From Bryobacterales bacterium (GTDB lineage: Bacteria; Acidobacteriota; Terriglobia; Bryobacterales; Bryobacteraceae), in NCBI GenBank assembly GCA_003164035.1, contig PLRS01000035.1:144957-208956 (forward strand): a stretch of DNA of 64,000 bases, read 5' to 3'. The notes under the pieces are model-generated. The model ran no database searches. It was not told the origin of the DNA and saw nothing but the letters and a program-made list of their open reading frames with translations. Below, piece by piece: positions 15,996-24,639 of this stretch. How positions within the stretch are numbered: the first letter of the stretch is position 1; every line of letters begins with the position of its first letter. The position numbers and the translations under genes are program-made.

Positions 15996-17666
15996 TCAAC
16001 CCGCTCCCAGCTTGATCAACTGCGCGGCGTGCTTCAGGGCTTCCTGGGTGAGGGTTTGGCCGGAGAGCATTCGGCCGACCTCGCGGGTGCGGGCTTCCTT
16101 ATCGAGTTCCTCGACGGTGGCGATGGTGCGGCCGCGCGATTCCAGCTTCTCGACGCGATAGTGGTGGTCGGCGAAACCGGCGATCTGGGGCAGGTGGGTG
16201 ACGCACAGGACTTGGTTGGTTTGGGAGAGCTTCTTCAAGCGGCGTCCCACGCCTTCGGCCGCACTGCCTCCGACGCCGGCGTCCACTTCGTCGAAGACCA
16301 GGGTGCGTTGGTAGGCCGACTTGGCCGGGGCGAGACAGGTCTTCAGCGCCAGCGCAATGCGGGAGATTTCGCCGCCGGAGGCAACTTTTTCCAGCGCGCG
16401 CGGCTCTTCGCCGCGGTTGGGCGAAACCAGGAATTCCACCGCGTCGGCGCCATCCGGCGACCAGGCCGCCGGCTCCATGGAGACGCGAAATACGGTGCGG
16501 TCCATGGCGAGCTCGGCCAGTTCGGCTTCCACCCGCTTCTCCAGACGGCGCGCCGCGGCGGCACGGGACCGGGTCAGCTCGGCGGAGAGTTTCTCATAAT
16601 CGGCCGCCAGGCGCTTGCGGGCTTTGCGCAGCTCCTCCATGCGCACGCCCGCGCTTTCCAGCTTTTCTATCTGGCCGCGGGTCTGGTCGAGGAAGGCCAG
16701 CACGTCGGGGATGGAGGCCCCGTACTTGCGTTTCAGCCGGTCGATGGAGGCCAGGCGCGTTTCGATCTCTTCCAGCCGCGCCGGGTCGGCATCCAGGTGG
16801 GAGAGATAGTCGCGCAACCCGTAGGCGGCTTCCTGGAGGCTCAGCTCGGCCGAACGGAGGTGCTCGCGCAAAGGCGACAACGACTGGTCGATGCGGCACA
16901 ACTCGTCCAGCTTGCGAGCGGCGGTGCGGCTCTGCGCCAGGGCCGATTCGGGGCGGTCGTAAACGGCGGCGTAGGCGATCTGGGCGGCCTCTTCCAGCCG
17001 CTGCACGTTTTGCAGCACGCGGCGCCGGTTTTCGAGCGTGGCATCCTCGTCCGGCTCCAGTGCGGCAGCTTCGATTTCCTTGCGCTGAAAGGTCCACAGA
17101 TCCAGCAGACGCAGCTTTTCCTGCTCGGAGCGCTCCAGTTCCTCCAGCTCTCCGGCCGCCGTGCGCCACTGGCCGAAGGTGGTTTCGAGCTGGGCCAACA
17201 AATCGCCGTGGCCGGCGAACGCGTCCAGCATGGCACGCTGCGTATCGGGTGAAAACAGGAGCTGCTGATCGTGTTGCCCGTGGATATCGGCCAGGTACGG
17301 GGCGAGTTCCTTCAGCAAGGACGCCGCCACCGGACGGCTGCCCACGTAGGCTCGCGACCTGCCTCCGGAGAGAATTTCGCGCTCCACCAGCAGCTCACCC
17401 TCCTCGGCTTCCAGACCGGCGGGCTCCAGCACTCGGCGCACCGCGGTATGGTTCCGCACATCGAAAATGCCGGCTACGCGCGCCCGCGCCTCGCCCGTGC
17501 GAATCGTCTCGGAAGAGGCGCGCGCGCCCAGCAGAAGGCCTAAAGCATCCACCACGATCGACTTGCCGCTGCCGGTCTCGCCCGTCAACAGATTTAAGCC
17601 GCTGTGGAAGCTGACGCGCAGGCGCTCGACCACGGCGTAGTTTTCCACCACCAGCTCGAGCAGCAT
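15996..17666 (-). CDS. recN: DNA repair protein RecN
   Basis: SMC-like ATPase of 556 residues that acts early in double-strand-break repair. The N-terminal Walker A is LLTGETGSGKS near residue 30. Long alpha-helical, coiled-coil segments occupy about residues 155-370. The C-terminal head has the ABC-type signature VASGGEISRIALALK and Walker B LVFDEVDAGVGG, followed by the H-loop region VLCVTHLPQIA. Length and order are those of canonical RecN. It is transcribed away from tolQ; no LexA-type box was identified between them. Confidence 0.97.
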   Translation of the reverse strand: MLLELVVENYAVVERLRVSFHSGLNLLTGETGSGKSIVVDALGLLLGARASSETIRTGEARARVAGIFDVRNHTAVRRVLEPAGLEAEEGELLVEREILSGGRSRAYVGSRPVAASLLKELAPYLADIHGQHDQQLLFSPDTQRAMLDAFAGHGDLLAQLETTFGQWRTAAGELEELERSEQEKLRLLDLWTFQRKEIEAAALEPDEDATLENRRRVLQNVQRLEEAAQIAYAAVYDRPESALAQSRTAARKLDELCRIDQSLSPLREHLRSAELSLQEAAYGLRDYLSHLDADPARLEEIETRLASIDRLKRKYGASIPDVLAFLDQTRGQIEKLESAGVRMEELRKARKRLAADYEKLSAELTRSRAAAARRLEKRVEAELAELAMDRTVFRVSMEPAAWSPDGADAVEFLVSPNRGEEPRALEKVASGGEISRIALALKTCLAPAKSAYQRTLVFDEVDAGVGGSAAEGVGRRLKKLSQTNQVLCVTHLPQIAGFADHHYRVEKLESRGRTIATVEELDKEARTREVGRMLSGQTLTQEALKHAAQLIKLGAG

Positions 17667-17751
17667 GACTCAGCCGATTATAACCATGTTTTAATGTCGG
17701 CTTTCGCCGGAGCCCGTGCGTCTATGTGCTAGATTGAAAACAGGAGACGAA

Positions 17752-18438
17752 TTGAGTTTCGCTACTCCCATCGCCTTCTTACTCCAACTAGATATTCTCG
17801 AACTGGTCCAACGCAACGGCCCCGCCGAGGACGTTGTGCTGGGGATTCTGGCCTGTTTTTCGGTTTTTTCCTGGACCGTGATCCTCTCCAAATGGAGCTC
17901 GCTGCGCGGCGCCGCGCACTCCAATTCGCGCTTCCTGCGGGCTTTTCGCAAAGCCAACGGCCTGGAGGCGGTCATGGTGGCCAGCGAGCAATACCGGCCC
18001 TCGCCACTGGTTTCGGTATTCGACTTCGGCTACGAAGAAGTCGAGCGGCAGGTCAAGAAGAAGGGCAGCGTGACCAACCGCACCGCCCTCGAACGCTCGC
18101 TGCAAATGGGCGTGAGCGAGGAAATGGGCCGGCTGGAACGCAACATGCAGTGGTTGGCCATCACCGCCTCGGTAACCCCCTTTATCGGCCTGCTGGGCAC
18201 GGTGCTGGGGATCATCAACGCGTTCGAGGCTCTGGGCCAGCAGGGCAGCACCAGCCTGCGCACCATCGGGCCGGGGATTTCGCTGGCGCTGGTCGCCACG
18301 GCGGTAGGCCTGGCGGCGGCGATTCCGGCGGCCATATTCTACAACCTGTTTGGAACCCGGATTCGCGAAATCGGCACGCGGATGGAAGATTTCGCCATGG
18401 AGTTCCTGAACCTGGCGGAACGCAGCTTCGGAGAATAA
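17752..18438 (+). CDS. tolQ: TolQ/ExbB-type proton-channel subunit
   Basis: Inner-membrane component of the Tol-Pal motor, which uses the proton gradient to drive outer-membrane constriction and lipid transport. The protein has about 228 residues and three hydrophobic segments: one near residue 20-45 and two in the MotA/TolQ/ExbB core (WLAITASVTPFIGLLGTVLG and PGISLALVATAVGLAAAIPA). The TTG at 17752 is preferred because AGGAG ends 5 nt upstream; an earlier ATG at 17716 has no such site. It heads the operon tolQ-tolR-tolA-tolB-pal-cpoB, with only 3 bp to tolR. Confidence 0.93.
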   Translation: MSFATPIAFLLQLDILELVQRNGPAEDVVLGILACFSVFSWTVILSKWSSLRGAAHSNSRFLRAFRKANGLEAVMVASEQYRPSPLVSVFDFGYEEVERQVKKKGSVTNRTALERSLQMGVSEEMGRLERNMQWLAITASVTPFIGLLGTVLGIINAFEALGQQGSTSLRTIGPGISLALVATAVGLAAAIPAAIFYNLFGTRIREIGTRMEDFAMEFLNLAERSFGE

Positions 18439-18441
18439 GGG

Positions 18442-18882
18442 ATGGCGTTTTCCGGCAACGGCGGCGGACTGGGGTCGCGCAAGCGATACGGCGGAGCCCT
18501 GGCGGAAATCAACATCACCCCGTTTGTGGATGTGGTGCTGGTGTTGCTCATCATCTTCATGCTCACCGCGCACGTCATGGAATTCGGCATTGAAGTCGAC
18601 GTGCCGAAAACGAAATTCGTGAAGGATACGGCGCAGGAGATGCCGGTGGTGACCATCACCAAGGACGCCGTCATCACCCTGAACGGCAAGCCGGTGAACA
18701 TCAACGACCTGCCGGCGACCCTCCACCTGAATTTCGGCAAGGCCAAGAGCGTGTACGTTCGCGCCGACAAACAGACCATCTGGGACCCGATCGCGCAGGT
18801 GACGGCTGCGCTGGGCGCGGCCGGATTCCAGGTCAACATGGTGACCCAGCCGGAGGATAGCGCAGCCCAGGGCCGGCCGTAA
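18442..18882 (+). CDS. tolR: TolR/ExbD-type biopolymer transport protein
   Basis: Second stator subunit of the Tol motor, 146 residues. A single N-terminal helix follows the conserved AEINITPFVDVVLVLLIIFM, in which the Asp after FV is the proton-carrying residue. The periplasmic domain (residues 50-140) has the ExbD/TolR pattern of paired beta strands (VVTITKDAVITLNGKPV, then VYVRADKQTIWDPIAQV). Its stop TAA shares the A of the next ATG, so translation of the following gene is coupled. Confidence 0.94.
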   Translation: MAFSGNGGGLGSRKRYGGALAEINITPFVDVVLVLLIIFMLTAHVMEFGIEVDVPKTKFVKDTAQEMPVVTITKDAVITLNGKPVNINDLPATLHLNFGKAKSVYVRADKQTIWDPIAQVTAALGAAGFQVNMVTQPEDSAAQGRP

Positions 18883-19667
18883 TGTCCGCGAATGCCGATA
18901 TCTTCGATCGGAAGGACCCGCTCACCCGCTGGTTCGCCGGGTCGGTGGCGCTGCACGCGCTCGTCGCGGCCTCGATCCTAAGCGTCAGCCTGTTCCACGG
19001 CGCGGCCGAACAGTGGGGCGATCCGCACGGCGGCGGCATGGGCTCGGTAGCGGTGAACCCGGTCAACAGCATTCCGCTGCCGCCCCACAGGGGGCCGGTG
19101 AACCCGGTAGCCAACGACACCGAATCGGCCGTACCCACGCCCCCTCCCAAAGCCAAGCCGCAGCCGAAGACGCTCGACGACGACGCGGATGCGATTGCGC
19201 TCAAAGGGCGAACCCGCAAAGAGAAAAAGCACAAGGAAGTGGCGGCCGCGCCCAACAAATGGCGGGCCGAGCAGCACGACGTTCCCAACCAGCTTTACAG
19301 CGACGTGGGTACGGCGCTTTCCTCGCCCATGTTCGCACGGCACGGCGGCGGCGGCATCGGGGTGGGCAACGATTCTCCCTTCGGCAACCAGTTCGGCTGG
19401 TATGCCAAGCTGATGTGCGACCGGGTGGGGCAGAACTGGCGCACCACCGGCCTCGATTCCCGCATCAGCAACGTGGCGGTAGTGACATTCGTCATCCGGC
19501 GCGATGGATCGATTACCGGCCAGCCGCGCCTGGTCGAGCGAAGCGGCAACGACGCTCTGGATATTTCGGCGCAACGCGCCATTCTCGATTCGGCTCCGTT
19601 TCCCGCTCTGCCGGCGCAGTTCAACAAGAACCAAGCGGAAGTACAAATGCGGTTCAGTCTGAAGTGA
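18882..19667 (+). CDS. TolA/TonB-like periplasmic-spanning protein
   Basis: Protein of 261 residues with one N-terminal transmembrane helix (WFAGSVALHALVAASILSVS), a proline- and lysine-rich linker (residues 60-150) and a C-terminal TonB_C domain (residues 165-261; YAKLMCDRVGQNWRTTGLD, VVTFVIRRDGSITG). By position it is the TolA equivalent that links the TolQR motor to TolB/Pal; by its C-terminal fold it is TonB-like, as in many non-proteobacterial Tol systems. A glycine-rich patch HGGGGIGVGNDS precedes the final domain. The start overlaps the tolR stop by one base. Confidence 0.85.
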   Translation: MSANADIFDRKDPLTRWFAGSVALHALVAASILSVSLFHGAAEQWGDPHGGGMGSVAVNPVNSIPLPPHRGPVNPVANDTESAVPTPPPKAKPQPKTLDDDADAIALKGRTRKEKKHKEVAAAPNKWRAEQHDVPNQLYSDVGTALSSPMFARHGGGGIGVGNDSPFGNQFGWYAKLMCDRVGQNWRTTGLDSRISNVAVVTFVIRRDGSITGQPRLVERSGNDALDISAQRAILDSAPFPALPAQFNKNQAEVQMRFSLK

Positions 19668-19674
19668 GGCTTCG

Positions 19675-21078
19675 ATGAGGAAAATTCTTCTCGTTCCGTA
19701 TGTACTGGCGGCCCTGGGCGGCTCAGTTTGGCTCCTGGCGCAGGATATTAACGTCGGCGTCAGCAAGGAAGCCGGTAACCGTCCGCGCATCGCCCTGCCC
19801 GACCTGCGGGGCGCTGGCGACGCGCAGACTTTCATGGGCGCGTTCAACCAGACGCTGCAGGGGGATATCCGCAACTCCGGGTTCCTCACCGTGGTGGCGT
19901 CCAGTTGGTATCCCAAGTCGGTGCCGCAGCAGGTTTCCGACTGGCGCACGCCGCCGTTGCCGGTACAGGCGCCCCGTTCGCGCCGCGGGGAAATGGTGAC
20001 GGCGCCCGATGGCGGCGGATTCTGGATGACCGATTGGTCGCGGCCGCCGGTGAGCGCCAATTACATGGCCTTCGGCTATACGGCGCTGCAGAACGGCGTG
20101 CTGGTGCTCTACGGAAACCTGTTCGACCTGACGCGGCCCAATACCACCGACGCCCAGATGATCTCGAAGCGCTACCTGGCTCCCAGCAACGACGATAAAG
20201 GCGCGCGCGACCTGGCCCACCAGTTCGCCGCCGATATTCTGGCGCTGTTCGGCGCCCAATCGCTGGCCGGCACGCACATCTATTATGTGCACCAGGCCTC
20301 CCGCATGACGCCCAAGGAAATCTGGGTGATGGATTTCGATGGCCGCAACCAGCGCCAGATCACCCATTTCAACTCGCTCACCATTCAGCCGTCGGTCTCG
20401 CCGGATGGCGCCAAAATCGCCTTTACCAGTTACACCAAGGGCCAGCCGCGGATTTTCGTGTTCTCCACCGACCCGGTGCGCGACCTGCGATTCTATAATC
20501 AAATCGCTTCCATGAACGGGCAGCCTTCCTTTACCCCGGATGGCAAGCAGATCGTTTATTCCTCTTCGGCGGGGGTGTGCTGCCGGATTTTCATCGCCAA
20601 TATGGACGGCAGCGGGTTCCAGGCCGTCACCTCGCCCGGCTCCATCGATGCCGAGCCGAAGGTGAATCCGAAAACCGGCCAGACCATCCTGTTTTCCTCC
20701 GGTCGCTCCGGCCCGGAGCAGATGTACCTGATGAGCCTGAATGGAACCGATATCGAGCGGCTCAGCGACGGCACCGGCGAGGCGTCCAATCCGGCCTGGA
20801 GCCCGGACGGGCAGCACGTGGCGTTCGCCTGGACGCGGGGCTATGCACAGGGCAAGTTCAACGTGTTTATCATGGACGTGGGCAGCCGCCAGTACGTGCA
20901 ACTCACCCACGACGAAGGGCGCAACGAAAACCCGACTTTCGCCCCCGGCGGGACGCACCTGGCGTTCATGTCGACGCGCAACGGCCGCGAGCAGATCTAC
21001 AGTATGCTGGCGGATGGCAGCGGCGTTCAGGCGTTGACGTCGCAGGGTTACAATTACAGCCCGGTATGGGGAAAATAG
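19675..21078 (+). CDS. tolB: Tol-Pal system beta-propeller protein TolB
   Basis: Periplasmic protein of 467 residues that binds Pal and couples it to the energised inner-membrane complex. A signal peptide (MRKILLVPYVLAALGGSVW...) is followed by the N-terminal TolB domain (residues 25-190) and a six-bladed propeller built of repeats such as QPSVSPDGAKIAFTSY, NPAWSPDGQHVAFAW and NPTFAPGGTHLAFMS. The HVAFAW/PSFTPDGKQIVYSS blades match the WD40-like PD40 pattern. It lies 7 bp after the TolA-like gene and 63 bp before pal. Confidence 0.95.
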   Translation: MRKILLVPYVLAALGGSVWLLAQDINVGVSKEAGNRPRIALPDLRGAGDAQTFMGAFNQTLQGDIRNSGFLTVVASSWYPKSVPQQVSDWRTPPLPVQAPRSRRGEMVTAPDGGGFWMTDWSRPPVSANYMAFGYTALQNGVLVLYGNLFDLTRPNTTDAQMISKRYLAPSNDDKGARDLAHQFAADILALFGAQSLAGTHIYYVHQASRMTPKEIWVMDFDGRNQRQITHFNSLTIQPSVSPDGAKIAFTSYTKGQPRIFVFSTDPVRDLRFYNQIASMNGQPSFTPDGKQIVYSSSAGVCCRIFIANMDGSGFQAVTSPGSIDAEPKVNPKTGQTILFSSGRSGPEQMYLMSLNGTDIERLSDGTGEASNPAWSPDGQHVAFAWTRGYAQGKFNVFIMDVGSRQYVQLTHDEGRNENPTFAPGGTHLAFMSTRNGREQIYSMLADGSGVQALTSQGYNYSPVWGK

Positions 21079-21141
21079 TTCCAACCCGCCCAGCCGCGGC
21101 CCGTATGACCGAAGTTCGCGTGAAATGAGGAGGAGAAGTTC

Positions 21142-21939
21142 ATGTGGAGCAGCAGCAGACAGAAGATTCTGATCGCAGGTGTGAGCCTGAGCTTGGCCGT
21201 ATTCGCGGCAGGCTGTAAGAAGAAGGCACCGGTCGCGGCACCACCGCCTCCGGCTCCCACCCCGGTCGCACCCGCGCCAGCGAAACCGCCGGCCCCATCG
21301 GTAACCCAATTGAGCGCCGAGCCGACCACCATTCAGCGCGGGCAGTCCTCCACGCTGCGGTGGGAGGTGAGCGGCGATATTTCCAGCGTTGCCATCGACC
21401 AGAGCATCGGCGCGGTGCAGAACGCCGGTAGCCGGCGGGTCTTCCCGCAGGATTCCACCACCTACACGCTCACCGCCAGCGGCGCGGGTGGAACGTCGAC
21501 AGCCACCGTGACGGTGACGGTAACGGCGCCTCCGCCTCCTCCGCCGCCTCCGCCGCCGGCCGAAAGCCCCAAGACCATGGAGGGCCGGATCGGCAGTGAA
21601 TTGCAGGATGCGTTCTTCGACTACGATTCCACCAGCCTGCGCGGCGACGCCCAGAGCACGCTGACGCAGGATGCCACGGCGTTGAAGAGCATTCTGACCG
21701 ATTTCCCCACCGCTACCATCGTCATCGAAGGCCACTGCGATGAGCGCGGATCGGCGGAATATAACCTGGGGCTGGGAGACCGCCGCGCCAGCGCGGCCCA
21801 CGATTTCCTGGTTCAGCTCGGCGTGCCGGCCGATAAGATCCACACCATCAGCTATGGCAAGGAGCGGCCGCAATGCACCGAGTCGACCGAATCCTGCTGG
21901 CAGAAGAACCGCCGCGTACACTTCGCCGCCGGCCAATAA
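21142..21939 (+). CDS. pal: Peptidoglycan-associated lipoprotein Pal with an extra Ig-like domain
   Basis: Outer-membrane lipoprotein of 265 residues that holds the outer membrane to peptidoglycan. The lipobox is FAAGC with Cys25. A proline-rich spacer is followed by an immunoglobulin-like domain (about residues 50-130; SAEPTTIQRGQSSTLRWEV, STTYTLTASGAGGTSTATV) and a polyproline run. The OmpA-like domain (residues 150-265) then has IEGHCDERGSAEYNLGLGDR with the peptidoglycan-binding Asp and Arg, and a Cys pair in PQCTESTESCW. The extra Ig-like module is absent from short proteobacterial Pal. A Shine-Dalgarno GAGGAGG lies upstream. Confidence 0.94.
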   Translation: MWSSSRQKILIAGVSLSLAVFAAGCKKKAPVAAPPPPAPTPVAPAPAKPPAPSVTQLSAEPTTIQRGQSSTLRWEVSGDISSVAIDQSIGAVQNAGSRRVFPQDSTTYTLTASGAGGTSTATVTVTVTAPPPPPPPPPPAESPKTMEGRIGSELQDAFFDYDSTSLRGDAQSTLTQDATALKSILTDFPTATIVIEGHCDERGSAEYNLGLGDRRASAAHDFLVQLGVPADKIHTISYGKERPQCTESTESCWQKNRRVHFAAGQ

Positions 21940-21957
21940 AGCGGAAGACCATGTGGG

Positions 21958-21994
21958 GCAGCCAATCCTGGCTGCAGCCGCCTTTCAGGCGGCT
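21958..21994. repeat. Tandem hairpin pair (family 2), copy A
   Basis: GCAGCCA-ATCC-TGGCTGC (21958-21975) is followed at once by AGCCGCC-TTTCA-GGCGGCT (21976-21994). Both stems are perfect 7-mers with tiny loops. The same pair, with different loop bases, recurs at 56987-57024. It lies in the 211-bp gap between pal and cpoB. Confidence 0.8.
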
Positions 21995-22150
21995 CTTCGG
22001 CGGCCGGAATTTGATTTTTCAAAGCTGCCGAGCGTCGCGGTTCGCCTGTCAGCGGCGCTCGCGCGGCACACAGTAGTACCATAGTGGTCGAGAGTACTTG
22101 CGGGGCGAACTGCCGACGGTTCGCCCTTTGTTGAATCGAGGAGAAATAGT

Positions 22151-23050
22151 ATGTTCCGACGTCTTTGCGCGTTGATTCTGGTCGGCTCGCCAGCGCTCAT
22201 TTGGGGAGCGAGCAAGGAAACCATGGAGCTGCAGCGCGACGTGGCCCTGTTGCAGGATCAGGTCAAGCAGCTTCAGCAGGCCCAGGACCGGCAATTGTCC
22301 GCGCTGACCGAGTTGGTGCGCCAGGCCCTGGACGCCGCCAACCGCGCCAACACCGGCATCGCCGTCATGCAGAACGGTTTCCAGGACTCGGTCAGGTCGC
22401 AAAGAAACGAAGTGGTGGCTCCGGTGGTCGGCCTGAGCACGCGCATGGACTCCCTGTCGAGCGACTTTCGCACCGTGCAACAGGCCGTCGGCGATTTGGC
22501 CGGCTCGGTGCAAAAGTTGCAGGCGCAGTTGACGGATATAGGGAACGCGGTGAAAGTGATGCAAGCGCCGGCGGCGCCGCCACCGGGAGCGGGGCCCACT
22601 ACCGCCGGCGGCGCTTCCGATGCGCCTCCTCTTCCCGCCACCGATCTTTACAACAACGCGCGCCGCGATCACACCGGCGGCAAGCTCGATCTCGCCTTGC
22701 AGGAATACAGCGACTATTTGAAGTATTACGGCAATACCGATCTCGCTCCCAACGCCCAATTCTTCATCGGCACCATCCACTTCTCGCAGGGTACCTACGA
22801 CCAGGCCCTGAACGATTTCGACACCGTCACCGAAAAGTACCCCGACAACAGCAAGACCGCCGAAGCGCTCTATGAGAAGGGGTTGACCCTGCTGAAAATG
22901 TCGCGCCGGACCGACGCTTACGCCGAGTTCAAGGAGACCATCCAGCGCTTCCCGCAGAGCAACGTGGCGCCGCAAGCTTGCACCAAGATCAAGGACTTAG
23001 GCTATCATTGCCCCACGGCTGGGTCCTCCACGACCAGGAAGAAGAAGTAA
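22151..23050 (+). CDS. cpoB: Tol-Pal system protein CpoB/YbgF
   Basis: Periplasmic protein of 299 residues that coordinates outer-membrane constriction with peptidoglycan synthesis. A signal peptide (MFRRLCALILVGSPALIWGA) is followed by a coiled-coil trimerisation region (residues 23-130, heptad-rich QRDVALLQDQVKQLQQAQD). A proline/glycine linker then leads to TPR repeats (residues 165-290; LYNNARRDHTGGKLDLALQEY, FFIGTIHFSQGTYDQALNDF, ALYEKGLTLLKMSRRTDAYA; each shown in part). GGAG lies upstream of the ATG. It closes the tol-pal cluster; the DeoC-like gene follows after 10 bp. Confidence 0.92.
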   Translation: MFRRLCALILVGSPALIWGASKETMELQRDVALLQDQVKQLQQAQDRQLSALTELVRQALDAANRANTGIAVMQNGFQDSVRSQRNEVVAPVVGLSTRMDSLSSDFRTVQQAVGDLAGSVQKLQAQLTDIGNAVKVMQAPAAPPPGAGPTTAGGASDAPPLPATDLYNNARRDHTGGKLDLALQEYSDYLKYYGNTDLAPNAQFFIGTIHFSQGTYDQALNDFDTVTEKYPDNSKTAEALYEKGLTLLKMSRRTDAYAEFKETIQRFPQSNVAPQACTKIKDLGYHCPTAGSSTTRKKK

Positions 23051-23060
23051 GAGCAGCCGG

Positions 23061-23753
23061 GTGCCCGCCACTTTCGAAGAATTCGCCGAACGGATCGAGC
23101 TGCCGCTGGTTGCACCGGAGTGGAGCACCGCCGAGGTCTGGGCCGGGTTGGAGTTGGCGAAGGCCCATCGGCTCGGAGCGGTGTTGGTTCGTCCCTGCGA
23201 TCTCGACGCGGCCCTGCGCGGGTTGGCCGGCGCGACCACGCGCGTGGCCGTGGTGGCCGGTTTTCCGCACGGAACCCAGAATACGGCTACCAAACTGTAC
23301 GAGGTCCGCGACCTGGTGCGGCGCGGCGCCAAGGAAATCGCCCTGGTGGTGGGAACGGGTCAATTGCGGTCGCGCGAGTTTCAGCACGTGCAAACCGAGC
23401 TGCTCCAGGCCGTCGAGGCCTGTCACAATTCCGGCGCCCGGTTGACGGCGATTCTCGAGTGCGCGCATCTTACCGATGAGCTGAAAGTGGTGGCCGCGCG
23501 CGCCGCCGAACGGGCCCAAGCCGATGCCGTCGCCACCGGCACCGGATTCGCCCCCGTGCCCGGCGGATTGGATGCCGTGCTCCAGGATGTCGCCCTGCTG
23601 CGGCGGAATCTGCCGCAAGAAACGGGCGTCGATGCCGTCGCCATCGTGACCGGCATCGATCAACTAACCAGCCTCTGCGCCGCCGGAGCCACTAGCGTGC
23701 AGACCGCCATCGCCGCGATTCTGGAAGCGGGACAGGCCTCCGGGCCTGTCTAG
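23061..23753 (+). CDS. DeoC-fold protein lacking the aldolase catalytic residues
   Basis: Protein of 230 residues with the TIM-barrel pattern of deoxyribose-phosphate aldolase (VVAGFPHGTQNTATKLYEV, AILECAHLTDE, ATGTGFAPVPGG). All three catalytic positions are changed: the Asp of the DMVIN strand is Ala94 (KEIALVVGTG), the Schiff-base Lys of KTSTGF is Ala158 (ATGTGF), and the second Lys of KASGGI is Ala194 (AIVTGI). It therefore probably does not form a Schiff base with deoxyribose 5-phosphate. A binding or altered role is possible. GTG start; the last residues (QASGPV) are encoded by a hairpin repeat. It lies 10 bp after cpoB. Confidence 0.8.
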   Translation: MPATFEEFAERIELPLVAPEWSTAEVWAGLELAKAHRLGAVLVRPCDLDAALRGLAGATTRVAVVAGFPHGTQNTATKLYEVRDLVRRGAKEIALVVGTGQLRSREFQHVQTELLQAVEACHNSGARLTAILECAHLTDELKVVAARAAERAQADAVATGTGFAPVPGGLDAVLQDVALLRRNLPQETGVDAVAIVTGIDQLTSLCAAGATSVQTAIAAILEAGQASGPV

Positions 23754-23803
23754 TTGCGGGTTCGGGAAGCCCAACCTTCCCGACAGGCCGGGAGGCCTGT
23801 CCC
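23729..23803. repeat. Three-hairpin array spanning the DeoC-like stop codon
   Basis: Outer arms of 22 nt (23729-23750 and 23782-23803) are near-perfect inverted repeats and each is itself a hairpin: GACAGGCC-TCCG-GGCCTGTC and GACAGGCC-GGGA-GGCCTGTC. Between them lies TCGGGAAG-CCCAAC-CTTCCCGA (23762-23783). The array encodes the DeoC-like C-terminus, holds its TAG, and stops 2 bp from the convergent gene's stop, so it may also terminate transcription both ways. Confidence 0.8.
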
Positions 23804-23805
23804 AC

Positions 23806-24423
23806 TCAGTGCATCGTCTCCAGATAGGCGCCCGTGGTGGCGTCGATATACACGGAATCGCCCGATACGCCCAGCGATTCGCCCCAAATCACGCGCCAGG
23901 CCGGGTCGGGGAAGCGATTCGTCTTTTCCAGCACCCAGGTGATCGCCATGGTGGGATTTTTCTTCGCGTACTCGGCCACCTCGGTCTTCGCCTTGGCCAG
24001 CGCGGCGTCGGTATCGATCTTCACCGCTGCGATGGGAAATGGACTCGACCCAGGCTTAGCCGAGTACGGTTCCTCCGATCCTGGAAACGTGCCTTGGTGC
24101 AGGGTGGGCTCCACATCCACGGCCGACCACGTGTACGATTTGGCCGCGCCGCGGCTGGCGGATACGAAAGTCGCCTGCCATTCGCCGGCCTTGTCCGGCA
24201 CTTCGGGAACTTCGGTCAGATGGACGCTCTGAAGCTTCAGGACCTGTGCGTCGGGCGCCCACGAGCGCGCCAGCTGGAACATCTTATATAGGCCGCTTTG
24301 GCCAGTCACGGGCTGCGGCGGGACGGTCTGTTTTGGGGCGGCCGGCTGAGACGGGGATTGGTTGGAACAGCCGATTGTCATTAAACAGATAGCCCCAACC
24401 AGAGCCAACGCGGCTTTTTTCAT
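23806..24423 (-). CDS. Lipoprotein of unknown function with PepSY-like C-terminus
   Basis: Exported lipoprotein of 205 residues: MKKAALALVGAICLMTIGC has a lipobox ending in Cys19, followed by a Ser/Pro-rich linker. The body has no enzyme motif. The C-terminal block DPAWRVIWGESLGVSGDSVY followed by a predicted YIDATTGAYLE strand resembles PepSY-type or similar small periplasmic domains. The ATG at 24423 is chosen because the signal peptide begins there. Its stop lies 2 bp from a hairpin array, and a foldback element lies just upstream. Function is unknown. Confidence 0.72.
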   Translation of the reverse strand: MKKAALALVGAICLMTIGCSNQSPSQPAAPKQTVPPQPVTGQSGLYKMFQLARSWAPDAQVLKLQSVHLTEVPEVPDKAGEWQATFVSASRGAAKSYTWSAVDVEPTLHQGTFPGSEEPYSAKPGSSPFPIAAVKIDTDAALAKAKTEVAEYAKKNPTMAITWVLEKTNRFPDPAWRVIWGESLGVSGDSVYIDATTGAYLETMH

Positions 24424-24466
24424 AGTTCTCCGTTGCGCCATTTTACCAAGCCGCCTCACTGGTAGC

Positions 24467-24615
24467 TAACCGGCCCGGGGAAATCCATTCCGGCAACCGC
24501 TCCCTGGCGGTCGCGGCTCGGTAAGTGACTGCAAACCCGCGGAGCTCGTAACCGAGCCGCGACCGCTAGGGAGCGGTTGCCGATGCCTAAGCTGCGAAAT
24601 GCCCACGTCGGTTAA
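24467..24615. repeat. Foldback element family 1, copy 2
   Basis: Arms 24492-24522 and 24551-24581 pair with one mismatch (a G-T wobble in RNA); the loop is 28 nt (AAGTGACTGCAAAC...). The flanks read TAACCGGCCCGGGGAAATCC on the left and end in CACGTCGGTTAA on the right, that is, the whole element is in reverse orientation relative to copies 3 and 7, loop included. It lies between the lipoprotein gene and mnmA. Confidence 0.85.
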
Positions 24616-24639
24616 GCACCCTCGCTCCGTCGCCGCCCA

